Source: Morella rubra (Eukaryota > Streptophyta > Magnoliopsida > Fagales > Myricaceae). From it: a stretch of 64,000 nucleotides of DNA. This document shows, piece after piece, positions 55,087 through 64,000 of this stretch (its first letter is position 1; each line of letters starts with the position of its first letter). The stretch is from the NCBI GenBank assembly GCA_003952965.2, contig CM025855.1, positions 26,951,613-27,015,612 on the forward strand, read 5' to 3'. Below the pieces are notes generated by a model. The model made no database searches and was not told where the DNA came from. It was given only the letters and a program-made list of their open reading frames with translations. The position numbers and the translations under genes were made by a program.

Positions 55087-56500
55087 TAACAAATAGTAAA
55101 AGGAAGTCATGCAGACAAAGAAAATAGTAGAAGGAAGAACGAGTGGATTCAAAACGATGCAAGCTGAAAAAAGTCCAATATCAGTAGGTTATCTTCATTT
55201 AGCTACAGAAATACAATCTTGTTACGTTGACCCTCTCAGCACTATACATTTGCCAATACAGATTTATGATCAAAGAAGCATTTAAAAGGCGTGGAAAATT
55301 GGGATATTCGTTTGGTGATTTAACTTTTTCGTTCAGCTGCACTTCACCGGTTAGCCATCTACGAAGCATTCTGGCAAGTTGTCTCTTTGATTTCTTTGTT
55401 TCAACGATGGATGAGAGATTCAGCAAAATTTAGTTGGGCTTGCACTTATGTGAACCCTTAATCTGGTGGGGGCAATATGTGTACTGTTATTAGCCATTAG
55501 AACGGTACTTTCTGTCCAAACTTTTTTTTGTTCTTCTCCATTCACAGTGGCTTGGGTGTAGACCTTGAGCAAAGGAATCGCTTCCCAGTGCCTTTTTCTC
55601 TTTTAGCAGTCAGCCATAAGCCGTAATTAAATAAAACGGTTGCTCATGTACCGAGCTGGTAGAGCAACTGTATGTATCATTACCATTAAAATTAATTATA
55701 TTTTCAATAATTAATTTATACGCCCTTTATTCCTTCTCTTCGCAAGTTGCAAAAAGTCCAACATCAGTTGGTTATCTTTATTTAGTTACAGAAGTGCCAT
55801 CTTGCTGTGTTAACCCTCTCGGCCTTTTAAGTTGCCTTAGCAATTAAAACACATGTTTATGATCAACGCATTTAAAAGGCATGGAAATGTGATCCGCCAA
55901 CCAAACCCCTATGGCTATACACAGAGCCGGTAGTCCAAAAGGGGCCGAAGACCCCAAACCTACATCAAACACGGCATGCGCAGTTGTGGCCTTCCCAAGA
56001 GACATACCATGACGACATGACCAGCAATAGAGTAGCATCGGAGAGGTTCCGAACAAAAGTGGAATACTCATCTTCACATGGACGTCACGAACAAGATTCC
56101 GCACTTGGAGGAAAACTGATAAGTTGTAGTAGCTAGTTCTAGTATCCCAAATGAACAAGACTTACGTCTGCAACCATTGATGAAGGGGCTTTGTGAGTTG
56201 ACTCTATTCTTTTATATGTTTTCCCAGAGGAAGTTGACCCCGTCCTCATAACTGAAATTATGTTTTTCCTAAACAAATTGACCGCCTCCTGTCCATCCGT
56301 TGAGAACCCTTTTTTTCAGCTAAAAAAAAAAAAAAAGATTACAAATACCCCTTGAACAATTTCACTTATCCCAAAATCCTCTATAATTTTTAACTCGTGT
56401 CAACCCGGCTCCTTAAACTTACATAAACGGTTTTTAACTCATTTTTAACAATGTCGTACCACGTATTCCGTCAAATGTGAGTAACTCCTGGGTAGCAGAA
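55087..56500. other. Intergenic DNA with open stretches of unknown meaning
   Basis: A minus-strand open stretch of 104 codons (55844-56158) has hydrophobic parts ('GLPALCIAIGVWL') but no family I know. A plus-strand stretch (55227-55433) is likewise unrecognised. No splice or promoter evidence supports either. Confidence 0.3.
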
Positions 56501-56607
56501 AGAACAGGTAAAAGTTGGAGTTGAAGCTAGCTACCTCTTTCATTCCTTTCTCTCTATCTTTAACTCTTGCGCTCTTGATTTTTAGAGGGGCAACAACGAG
56601 CTCTTCC

Positions 56608-56700
56608 TCTTCTCCGGATGTCAAATGGTATCTAGAGATTGGATTGACAAATCATATTACCTCCAATTTCAGTAATCTCATAGTTTCGAAGTTCTTCTCT
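56608..56700 (+). pseudogene. Tiny Ty1/copia fragment (gag-protease junction)
   Basis: 'VKWYLEIGLTNHITSNFSNL' recalls the copia protease motif 'WY.D(T/S)GA..H.T...', with the catalytic Asp and Gly-Ala changed to Glu and Gly-Leu. The same motif in better shape is near 60350 ('DTAATNHITSDLSHL'). Upstream 56515-56600 could read as a signal-like peptide, but I give it no weight. Confidence 0.55.
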
Positions 56701-56789
56701 CTACCAGTTTTAGTCAACAATTTACCTTCGTGTATGAATCTTGCCATCAAGCAAAGAATCATCATGTCTAGCTATCTTCTTGATTAAAT

Positions 56790-57723
56790 TTTTTTCTAGA
56801 CATGTGGGTACCTTCCCCTGTATGTTCTGTTAATGACAATATAGATATTATGTTTCTTGTATTGATTATTTCAGTCATTTTACATGGGCTTTTCCCATTT
56901 TTTTCATAACTTTGATGTGTTAATCTATGACTTGTCTGTTGAACTCTACCACTACATGTGTATAAAAAGAACTATTGAGGAAGAAGTCATACATTACATT
57001 TTCCACAACTATATATTTTTTAGCTTTCATGCTCACTTATGCCTTCTTTTGCCCTAAATATGCCCGGACACGCCTTATTAAAATTCGGAGTTACTATGTA
57101 CAACAGACTTCATGAATAAACAGAAGAGTATATCAACAGGAGAATATCAATTGCTGGAAATTATATTAAAGACATATTATATCTCAAGAACAAGATGGTC
57201 AAACAACCTACTTCATGATTATTGAGAACACAAAAAGAGAAAGTACTAATACCATGGTTTGCTAAGTGAAGCACTACAACTAATTTCCAAAGATCAATTG
57301 CCTATAAAGAGATACTTAATGCTCAAGAACTATGAACACCTAACCTCATGTCGGAGAAGAAAATTCAAAATCAAGCGATTTAGAGTAATTTCCTACCTAA
57401 GCAATGGCATAATAATGTTAGCCTCAGAAATTTTCATTATCTGAAAAAAGGCAGAAATCCCATCAGTCATTCCGAATTTCGCAATCACAGGAATATGAAA
57501 AAACCAAGCTTTTATCGCAAAAAACTGTAACTCCTATATCACCAAGGGTTAGTCTCCTAAAACACGAAGTGTAGCCTGCACAGAAGCTACGCTATACTTT
57601 TCAATAAACGACTTTACCTTATCTTGCATTACGAGCTAAAATTATAGGTAATGCTTGTAAAAACAGAAATGTCAAATCACATTAGATCTCAGAGCAATGA
57701 GCTTGAAGAAGAATCCAGCAAAC
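56790..57723. other. AT-rich intergenic DNA, nothing recognised
   Basis: No gene, no repeat with clear ends. A plus-strand open stretch at 57259-57444 looks random. Confidence 0.4.
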
Positions 57724-58727
57724 TGCAAGCAGATGCAATCATTTCCTGCAATCTCTTGACGGGAAAGTCACCATGAATCTAAAGAAAACCACCCAAATAA
57801 ATCAACAGTAAGCTATTGTAACAGATAAATCTAAGGGCATCTAGAGGAAGGAAATGACGTGGAATCAATGACAAGTAGGTTGGGTTAGTTGTTTAGCTGG
57901 GTTGGCAATTTAGTTCTTAGGAGTTAGTTAGTGGGCTGTGAATCAATGGGCTGTTAGAATAGGCTATATAACATACAGTAGTTTTGTAATAGGGATCGGA
58001 GAAGAAAAATCTAGCAGAAGCTTAGTTTTAGTATTTTGGAGTGTGGCTTACTCGAACAAGCCATTTTGTAGAGTTATTTTCTATTTTCTCAAGAAACAAA
58101 CATAATACTTAAAAGAGGTTTGTTATAGCTATGAACCCATAGAGCACGACAAACTAGGAAAGTGCGAGGAAACATAACAGACAGAATGGAGAAGAAACTG
58201 GAAGATAAAATTTTGATTGCTAAAATCAATACACGTTCCCAAATCGAATTGTTATGCGCATCAAAGGAACTTTGAGCAAAACAATGCGAGAATTTGAAAA
58301 ACATCAATGGTGTCAAGAATGAAAAGGCCAATTACGAAAAACAGAATATGCAATTACCTGAACAAATGCGCTGCAAACTGCAAGCAGATGCAATCATTTC
58401 CTCCAATCTCTTGACGGGAAAGCCACCATAAATCTATAGAAAACCATCCAAATGAATCAACAGTGAGCTATGAACCCATAGAGCACCTCTATAAACGTCG
58501 AAAATGCGAGGAAACATAATAGACAGAATGAAGAAGAAACTAGAAGATATAATTTTGATTGTTAAAATCAATATAAGTTCCCAAATCAAATTGATATGCG
58601 CGTCAAAGGAACTTTGAGCAAAACAATGCAAGAATTTGAAAAACATCAATGGCATCAAGAATGAAAAGGCAAATTAAGAAGAACAGAATCATGCAAATAC
58701 CTTAACCAAAATTTGAACAAATGCGCT
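57724..58727. repeat. Tandem duplication of ~350 bp, one copy interrupted
   Basis: Copy 1 (about 57724-58372, including a 316-bp insertion) and copy 2 (about 58373-58727) share text throughout: 'aaactgcaagcagatgcaatcatttcct', 'ttgacgggaaag.caccat', 'tcaaaggaactttgagcaaaacaatgc'. They sit head to tail. Paired minus-strand open stretches (58089-58331, 58434-58658) are the same frame in the two copies. Their peptides are low in complexity and not recognised. Confidence 0.85.
57817..58127. mobile_element. Solo LTR, 311 bp, TSD gctat
   Basis: Starts TGTAACAGATAAATC and ends TTGTTATA, which is the TGTTACA end of a copia-type LTR with one change. A perfect 5-bp duplication, gctat, flanks it (57812-57816 and 58128-58132). 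The second tandem copy has the same site unoccupied ('cagtgagctatgaaccc', 58461-58477). A TATA-like 'ctatataac' lies near 57963. Confidence 0.85.
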
Positions 58728-59192
58728 GCTTGGTCTTCTTAAGGCCACGATCTTTCCCGCCGCCTTCTCTTACGTCCTTCACTCATTCATGTACGTCCTA
58801 CACTAAGAAAGACAAATGTACTTCCCTCCTGGTACTCCTCCGTTGCAGAGGCCATTGTTCCCTTTCTGCTCTGTCCATTGTCTCTCTCTCAGTTTTCTCT
58901 TTCACTGTCTCAACTCTCTCCGGATCGCTCATTGTCTTTGAAAGAACGAATCCATGGCATGTAGATGTAAAAAGGTTGGGATTTTTATTTTTGTTCTTTC
59001 AGTTGAGAAACGGCTACTCTTTTTGTTCTGCAGAACAAATCCATGGCGCACGTAGATGTAAAAAGGCTGTGTTAACACAGCAGCTGATCCTACCACCGTA
59101 TCACTAGACGATCCTAGCACCACGACACCTCACTGAGTCTCGATTATTCTAGAATAGCCTAGTCTTGTAACGCTAAAAGTGCGTATCTTTTC
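58728..59192. other. Intergenic DNA, no gene supported
   Basis: An open stretch on the plus strand (58721-59107) covers a CT-rich area with the repeated phrase 'aatccatggc.....gtagatgtaaaaagg' (58949 and 59038). It looks like a short local repeat and not a gene. Confidence 0.4.
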
Positions 59193-59340
59193 TGTTAGGA
59201 TATTTCTATTATGTTACTGCATATTGCGGTACACGTGTACGTTGTTTATAAAAAGTGTACAGTGCACTACAATAACACTCTGCAGAAATATTCTTTCATG
59301 CGTACTCGTCTTCTTCGTTCCTCTTCGCACTCTGTATATT
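59193..59340 (+). repeat. 5' LTR of copia B (boundaries approximate)
   Basis: Begins TGTTAGGATATTTC and leads directly to the primer site. The 3' boundary ('ctctgtatatta') lacks a clear CA and no 3' LTR is left for comparison. It contains TATAAAAA at 59247-59254 as a likely promoter. Confidence 0.55.
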
Positions 59341-59341
59341 A

Positions 59342-59353
59342 TGGTATCAGAGC
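59342..59353 (+). other. Primer binding site of copia B
   Basis: TGGTATCAGAGC, an exact match to the usual initiator tRNA-Met primer site of plant copia elements. Confidence 0.92.
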
Positions 59354-59383
59354 CCATATGACCTTTGTCCTTAGCTTTTCACA

Positions 59384-60300
59384 ATGTCCAACGATGAGTC
59401 GCCTGCTAGCAACATCTCCTCACCCAACTCTTCCTCATCTACCTCACTCACCTCTCTTCCGCACCTTGTTACTGTCAAGCTCTCTCATGAGAACTATCTC
59501 CTCTCGCGTGCTCAGATGACTCTATATCTGCGTGGCCAACGTCTTTTGTGTTTGTAGATGGCACTTCTCCTGCACCTGCTTAGTTTCTACCTTCCAGTAT
59601 CACTCCCAATCCAGAATATGCAGTCTGGGTTCAATAGGATCAGATGATCCTAAGTGCTCTAATATCATCTCTTACAAAGCCACTTATGGCCCAAGTGGTT
59701 GGGTATTCTACTGCCTGTGAAGTTTGAACATCTTTGGAGGCACTTTTTCAGTCGCAGTCTCAAGCTCGGCTTGTCCAACTTCAGTACCAGCTGGCAACAC
59801 TCAAAAAGGGTACTGACTTTACTACAGATTATTTCTGTAAGCTAAAGAACCTGAGTGACACTTTTACTACAGCAGGAAAAATCCTGAGTTCTACTAAGCT
59901 TGTCACTTATTTACTTGTTGGTCTAGGACCAGACTATTACTCTTTTGTCTCTTCAGTCACTACTCGACTTGAACCTCTGTCCATTTAACAACTCTATGGT
60001 CATTTGTTGTCCCATGAATCTCGTATGAAGCATCATTCCTCCACATTTTCCTCTCTGAAGATCTCCGTAAATGTTTCCACTAAGACCTCTTCCTCTCAGA
60101 ATCATGGTGGACATGGAGGTCGATTTAATGGCCACCGTGGTTGTGGGAATGGTCAAGGTGGTGACTCTAGTTTTCCAACCGCTCCTGATTCTTTCCAAAC
60201 GTGCCAAGTTTGCTTCAAAGTTGGTCACACTGCCTTGCAATGTCAAACAAAGGTTCAACCAAGCTTACTAGCAAGATCCACCTTCCCACATGACATATTA
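59384..60300 (+). pseudogene. Copia B gag with zinc knuckle
   Basis: ATG at 59384 ('MSNDESPASN'), then 'LVTVKLSHENYLLSRAQMTL', a stop near 59557, and 'QSQARLVQLQYQLATLKKGT' with 'LLVGLGPDYYSFVSSVTTRL' typical of copia gag. Near 60210 a perfect CX2CX4HX4C knuckle, 'CQVCFKVGHTALQC'. A frame change separates gag from protease near 60290. Stops lie at 59557, 59584, 59636 and 59986. Confidence 0.88.
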
Positions 60301-61802
60301 TAGCTCATCTGGTTCCTCTGCTCTTGATGCTTCATGGTACCCAGACACAGCTGCCACAAATCACATTACCTCTGACTTATCTCATCTGAACATTCAGTCT
60401 CAAGAGTACTCTAATGATGACCAGCTCAGTGTGGGCTATGGTAAGATTCTTCCCATTTCTCATATAGGCTCTTCCCTCTTTTCCCCTTCTACCAACACTC
60501 GGTTTATCCTTCGTCGTCTTTTACATGTTCCTGATATCACCAAGAACCTTATTTCTATTCGTCATTTTTGTGCTGACAACCATGTCTTCTTTCAATTTCA
60601 CTCCAATCCATTTTTTGTGAAGGATTCCAACATGGGGAGCACTCTTCTCCAAGGCAAAACCCATGATGGCCTGTATGTTTTTCTCTCTGCTGATTCACCT
60701 CAGGCTCATCTCACGTCCCTCACAGATTGGCACGCACGTTTGGGTCGCCCTGCCTTCCGTGTGGTTCATCAAGTTTTGTCTGCCCACCATATTCCTGTTC
60801 AGTCCGTTCGTCTTCCTCTTGTGTGCTCTGCCTATGCTCAAGCAAAGTCACATCGTCTTCCCTACTCACCCACCTTTACTCGGTCCACTGCACCTTTAGA
60901 TTTAATTTTTACTGATGTATGGGGCCCGTCCCTTATCCTTTCTACTCAAGGTTTTAAATATTATGTATCTTTTGTGGACGATTTTAGCCGTTTCACATGG
61001 TTGTTTCCTTTACTCTTGAAATTTGATGTTCACTCGGTCTTTATTACTTTCAAGCAATTTGTTGAGCGACAATTTAACACTCCTATTAATCAAGTGCAAA
61101 CCGATGGTGGTGGTAAGTTCCAAGCCATACGCACCCTTTTTCGGGAGGCTGGCATTAATCATTGTCTTTCTTGTCCTCATGCTCATCAACAAATGAGCTC
61201 TATTGAACGAAAATGCAGACATGTGGTTGAGACTGGACTTGCTTTGCTTGCCTCTGCCTTCATTCCCAAACAATATTGGACAGATGCTTTTATCTCTGTT
61301 GTTTACCTCATAAATCACCTCCCTAGTTCTGTCCTTCGTGGCAAGTCCCCTTTTGAGTGTCTTTATAACAAACGGCCTGATTATCCATTTCTTTGTGTTT
61401 TTGGTTCAGCTTGCTGGCCAAAAATTCGTCCTTTTAACAAGCACAAACTCGACTACAGGTCTACTTTCTGTGTTTTTCTTGGGTACAGTCCTGACCACAA
61501 AAGGGTACAGGTGTCTTCATCGTCCTTCTGGCCGCATTTACATCTCTCGGGATGTCCTCTTTGATGAACATTCTTTTCATTTTCATCATACCTCTACTGT
61601 CTCTGCTGCCCACTCCCCATTTGTCGCCCCTCTGCCTTTTCCTCTTTTACATCATACTGTCCTAGTGTCTTCACATGAGTCTACCCCTACTACCCCTGTA
61701 GCGCCCTTGTTTGCTGCGTCTCCCCTTGCACCCGATGGTCCCCCCTGCCTCCCCTACTTTGCCACTTGTCCCTGCTCCACCTCCACGCCATCCCATGGTT
61801 AA
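60290..61802 (+). pseudogene. Copia B protease and integrase
   Basis: The longest open reading in the window (60290-61564). Protease 'DASWYPDTAATNHITSDLSH' has the catalytic Asp with TAA in place of SGA. Next is the pre-integrase part with 'SLTDWHARLGRPAFRVVHQV', where the knuckle Cys pair is partly lost ('LVCSAYAQAKSHRLPY'). Integrase has 'YVSFVDDFSRFTWLFPL' (Asp), 'VQTDGGGKF' (Asp) and 'SSIERKCRHVVETGL' (Glu). A frameshift near 61505 moves the reading to 'CLHRPSGRIYISRDVLFDEH' and a Pro/Ser/Thr-rich linker. Confidence 0.9.
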
Positions 61803-61929
61803 CCAGTGTCATACCAATTCTCTACACCCTAGTCAATATCGTGATGGCACTATTAAGTAGCCTCCCCCACGTGCCCATCACGCTGCCCTCACAGCTGTCC
61901 CTGATGAGCCCTCATGTGTCATCGAAGCC

Positions 61930-62460
61930 ACTAGTTTTCCTGAGTGGCGCCGTGCAATGGAATGTGAATTTCAGGCTCTTCAAGCTAACCAGACATGGTC
62001 TCTTGTCCCTATTTCCCCTACTCAAAATGTCGTTGGCTGCTGTTGGATTTTTAAAGCCAAATGTCGGGCAGATGGCTCTTTGGAATGGTATAAAGCCAGA
62101 CTAGTTGCCAAAGGCTTTCACCAACAGGTTGGCATAGATTACGCTGATACTTTCAGCCCAGTGGTTAAATCCACTACAGTGTGTCTGTTCCTTGCTATTG
62201 CCGCTTCTTCTGGTTGGTCCTGCAAACAACTCGATGTTCAGAATCCTTTCCTTCATGGCACTCTTCAAGAAGTTGTATATATGCTACAACCTCTGGTGTT
62301 TGTGCACCCTGATTACCCTCAGCATGTTTCTTGTCTTCGCAAGGCTCTTTACGGTCTCAAACAAGCTCCTCACGCTTGGTTCTCACGGTTGAGCTCTCGT
62401 CGTCTTGATGGGCTTTGTGGCTTCTCGGGCTAACAATAGCCTCTTTGTCTATGCCTCTGA
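61930..62460 (+). pseudogene. Copia B reverse transcriptase, N-terminal part
   Basis: 'PEWRRAMECEFQALQANQTW', 'YKARLVAKGFHQQVGIDYAD', 'TFSPVVKSTTVCLFLAIAAS', 'CKQLDVQNPFLHGTLQEVVY' (the usual NAFLHG changed to NPFLHG) and 'ALYGLKQAPHAWFSRLSS'. A frameshift near 62400 ends this frame. Confidence 0.9.
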
Positions 62461-63395
62461 CGTCACTTGGTTTACCAATTGGTTATGTTGATGACTGTAT
62501 TGTGACCGGTTCTTCTTCTTCCATGGTTCAGCATTTTATCACTTGTCTTTTTGCTGATTTTTCTATTAAGGATCTTGGGAACCTACACTATTTTTTGGGG
62601 GTCGAAGTGTCTCGTTCCAGCTCTGGCATGTACCTTTCTCAACGGAAGAATGTCCATGATCTCCTCTACAAGACCAATATGCTACAAGTCAAACCGGTCT
62701 CATCTCCTATGGCGTCTTCTCTACGCCTCTCTGCTTACGCAGGTGCTCTGTTTGATGACCCTACTCTCTATTGGAGTACCGTCGGTAGTCTACAGTACCT
62801 CTCATTTACACGGTCGGACATCTCTTTCACAGTCAACAAGACTTGCCAATTTATGCAAGCACCACAAAGGCCTCATTGGCAGGCTTTTAAGCATATTTTA
62901 CGCTATCTCAATCATACTGCTCACTTTGGCCTTCATCTTACTCGGTCCTCCATCACTGAGCTCAGTGCCATCTACGACACTGATTGGGCTGGCAGTCAGG
63001 ATGATCGCTGCTCCACTGCGGCATCTGTCTCTTTATTGGCTCTAATCTTATCTGTTGGACTTCTCGTAAACAGCAGACTATTGCTCGGTTGAGCACCGAG
63101 GCTGAGTATCACTCTCTTGCCAATGCCACCACTGAACTCTTATGGATCCAGTCCTTGCTTCGAAAACTTCACATGTTCTTGCCTCAAGCTCCAATGTTGT
63201 GGTGTGACAACTTAGGCACCACCTACCTTTCTGCAAATCCCGTTTTTCATTCCCGTACAAAGCATGTGGAAATTGATTTGCAGTTGTACGAGATCGTATT
63301 GCTATCAAGATTTATCTGTTGCTTTTATCTCCAGCAAGGACAAGGTTGCTGATGTTTTTACCACGAAGCCTATTATAGCCCCGTTGCCGTCGCGA
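62461..63395 (+). pseudogene. Copia B reverse transcriptase C-terminus and RNase H
   Basis: 'LPIGYVDDCIVTGSSSSMVQ' holds the intact YVDD catalytic box. It continues 'IKDLGNLHYFLGVEVSRSSS' and 'DPTLYWSTVGSLQYLSFTRS'. RNase H has '[18 protein letters not shown]' (Asp), then after a frameshift near 63090 '[20 protein letters not shown]' (Glu) and '[20 protein letters not shown]' (Asp). A last shift near 63290 leads to '[18 protein letters not shown]'. The 3' end of the element is missing after that. Confidence 0.9.
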
Positions 63396-63877
63396 GTCGA
63401 GTACGCCGCCATAGAAAATTGCAATGAAGTCTCTGTTAAAAATTTAAAGGTTAGAAAAATTAGAAACACTCTATTCAATTCATGTATTTCTTTGTACAAT
63501 GTACTTTAGAAATACGTGCAGTTTATCTATTCAATCCTTAGAAGAATAAACTTATTAAATGCAGAAGATTCCAGCAAATGTATCAACTTCAACAGCGTCA
63601 TCCAAAGTGGGGGAATGAAGATGGCCTTGAGAACGCCAAGCTCGATATTTTCAATAGAGATCATTATCTCCACTTTGGCCAAGTGGGGCATCAGGAAGCT
63701 CTTCCCCATTCAGGTTTTGTACTCACATTTGCTATCTCTCTCATTCTCTTCTTCTTTGATCCTATCAAATATTGAAACTGGAAGTCAAGAGAAAACAGAG
63801 CACGGAGAATACAAAACATTGGCTTTCTCTTCTGCGTAGAGGGCGGTGCTGGAACCAGAATGCAAGGGCATGACATG
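63396..63877. other. Short intergenic stretch, no gene recognised
   Basis: Open stretches on both strands overlap each other here. None has a family I know. A GC-rich patch near 63385-63410 ('ttgccgtcgcgagtcgagtacg') marks the break after copia B. Confidence 0.35.
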
Positions 63878-64000
63878 TGCTGGATTTAATGTCCCACGTG
63901 ACTTATTTAATGGGCAATATTTGACATTATTTGAATTTTAAATAAAGAAGGTAACGGATCTATAGTAAGTTAACGCACATTCACTTAGTGAGATTTTATA
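63878..64000 (+). repeat. Start of another copia A family LTR, cut by the window edge
   Basis: TGCTGGATTTAATGTCCCAC onward matches 11296-11418, the 3' LTR of copia A, with very few differences. It supplies the LTR start missing from 5257-5639. Whether a full element follows lies outside the window. Confidence 0.9.

Larger units (their letters stand above)
59193..63395 (+). mobile_element. Ty1/copia retrotransposon B, degenerate, 3' truncated
   Basis: A short 5' LTR (about 59193-59340), a perfect initiator-tRNA primer site, then gag, protease, integrase, RT and RNase H in copia order on the plus strand. RNase H ends near 'DVFTTKPI' at about 63380, and no 3' LTR follows. At least four frameshifts or stops interrupt the polyprotein. 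The lineage may be Ale-like from its RNase H wording, but this is a guess. Confidence 0.88.

Noticed and set aside
55844-56158. Minus-strand open stretch of 104 codons
   Set aside because: Hydrophobic patches but no known family, no splice or promoter signals; left as unrecognised.
56515-56787. Possible small secreted protein with a signal-like N-terminus
   Set aside because: The middle is a copia protease fragment, so the frame is a chance fusion.
63516-63876. Overlapping open stretches on both strands after copia B
   Set aside because: They overlap each other, have no known domain and no exon signals I could defend.
1-64000. tRNA, rRNA or other structured RNA genes
   Set aside because: Looked for conserved tRNA box motifs and rRNA text by eye; the only tRNA-like strings were retrotransposon primer binding sites. 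A dedicated scan (for example tRNAscan) was not possible.

Overview
This is nuclear DNA of a flowering plant, most likely a woody eudicot; I cannot name the species. The evidence is spliced germin-like genes with plant promoters, a captured CYP77A-type cytochrome P450 fragment, and plant lineages of LTR retrotransposons (Ty1/copia, Ty3/gypsy chromovirus, Ty3/gypsy Tat) together with CACTA and hAT DNA transposons. Only one host gene looks intact: a germin-like protein (GLP) gene on the minus strand at 50396-51281. Almost everything else is GLP relics or nested mobile elements.

Layout. 1-5256: AT-rich DNA, a broken 'plant transposon protein' gene cut by an LTR fragment, a CACTA-like element (about 2087-5135) and a scrap of copia reverse transcriptase. 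5257-11759: a Ty1/copia element (element A) invaded by two solo LTRs of a second copia family, each with its target-site duplication (TSD). 11760-15055: intergenic DNA with purine-rich repeats. 15056-17160: a GLP pseudogene, a CACTA end fragment and a GLP 'ghost' whose whole coding region is gone. 17223 to about 31190: a degenerate CACTA element with arrays of the CGATCGATCGG motif, a fused transposase gene and a second 'plant transposon protein' pseudogene. Its last transposase exon is split by a 7-kb chromovirus (18393-25423).

31829-35600: a truncated GLP, a GLP with two frameshifts, and a GLP promoter relic. 35682-36308: a short CACTA element. 36427-45726: a complete-length Tat-lineage gypsy element with both LTRs, a perfect TSD, an antisense extra gene and no integrase core. 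45750-46031: a LINE-like insertion with a 15-bp TSD. 46122-51822: an inverted repeat whose arms carry a GLP pseudogene (plus strand) and the intact GLP (minus strand), tail to tail. A paralogous segment at about 49340-49680 preserves the empty sites of the insertions at 35682, 36427 and 45750. 53160-53750: another GLP pseudogene. 53948-55078: a non-autonomous hAT element carrying a CYP77A fragment. 57724-58727: a tandem duplication with a solo LTR in one copy only. 59193 to about 63395: a degenerate Ty1/copia element (element B). 63878 to the edge: the start of another LTR of the element A family.

How it fits together. A tandem GLP array (at least eight loci) grew by local duplication, including inversions, and was then invaded by transposons in several layers. 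The GLP copies show decay by frameshift, splice-site loss, truncation and near-exact loss of the coding region. No two genes here form a pathway. The biology on view is cluster evolution, transposon nesting and gene-fragment capture.
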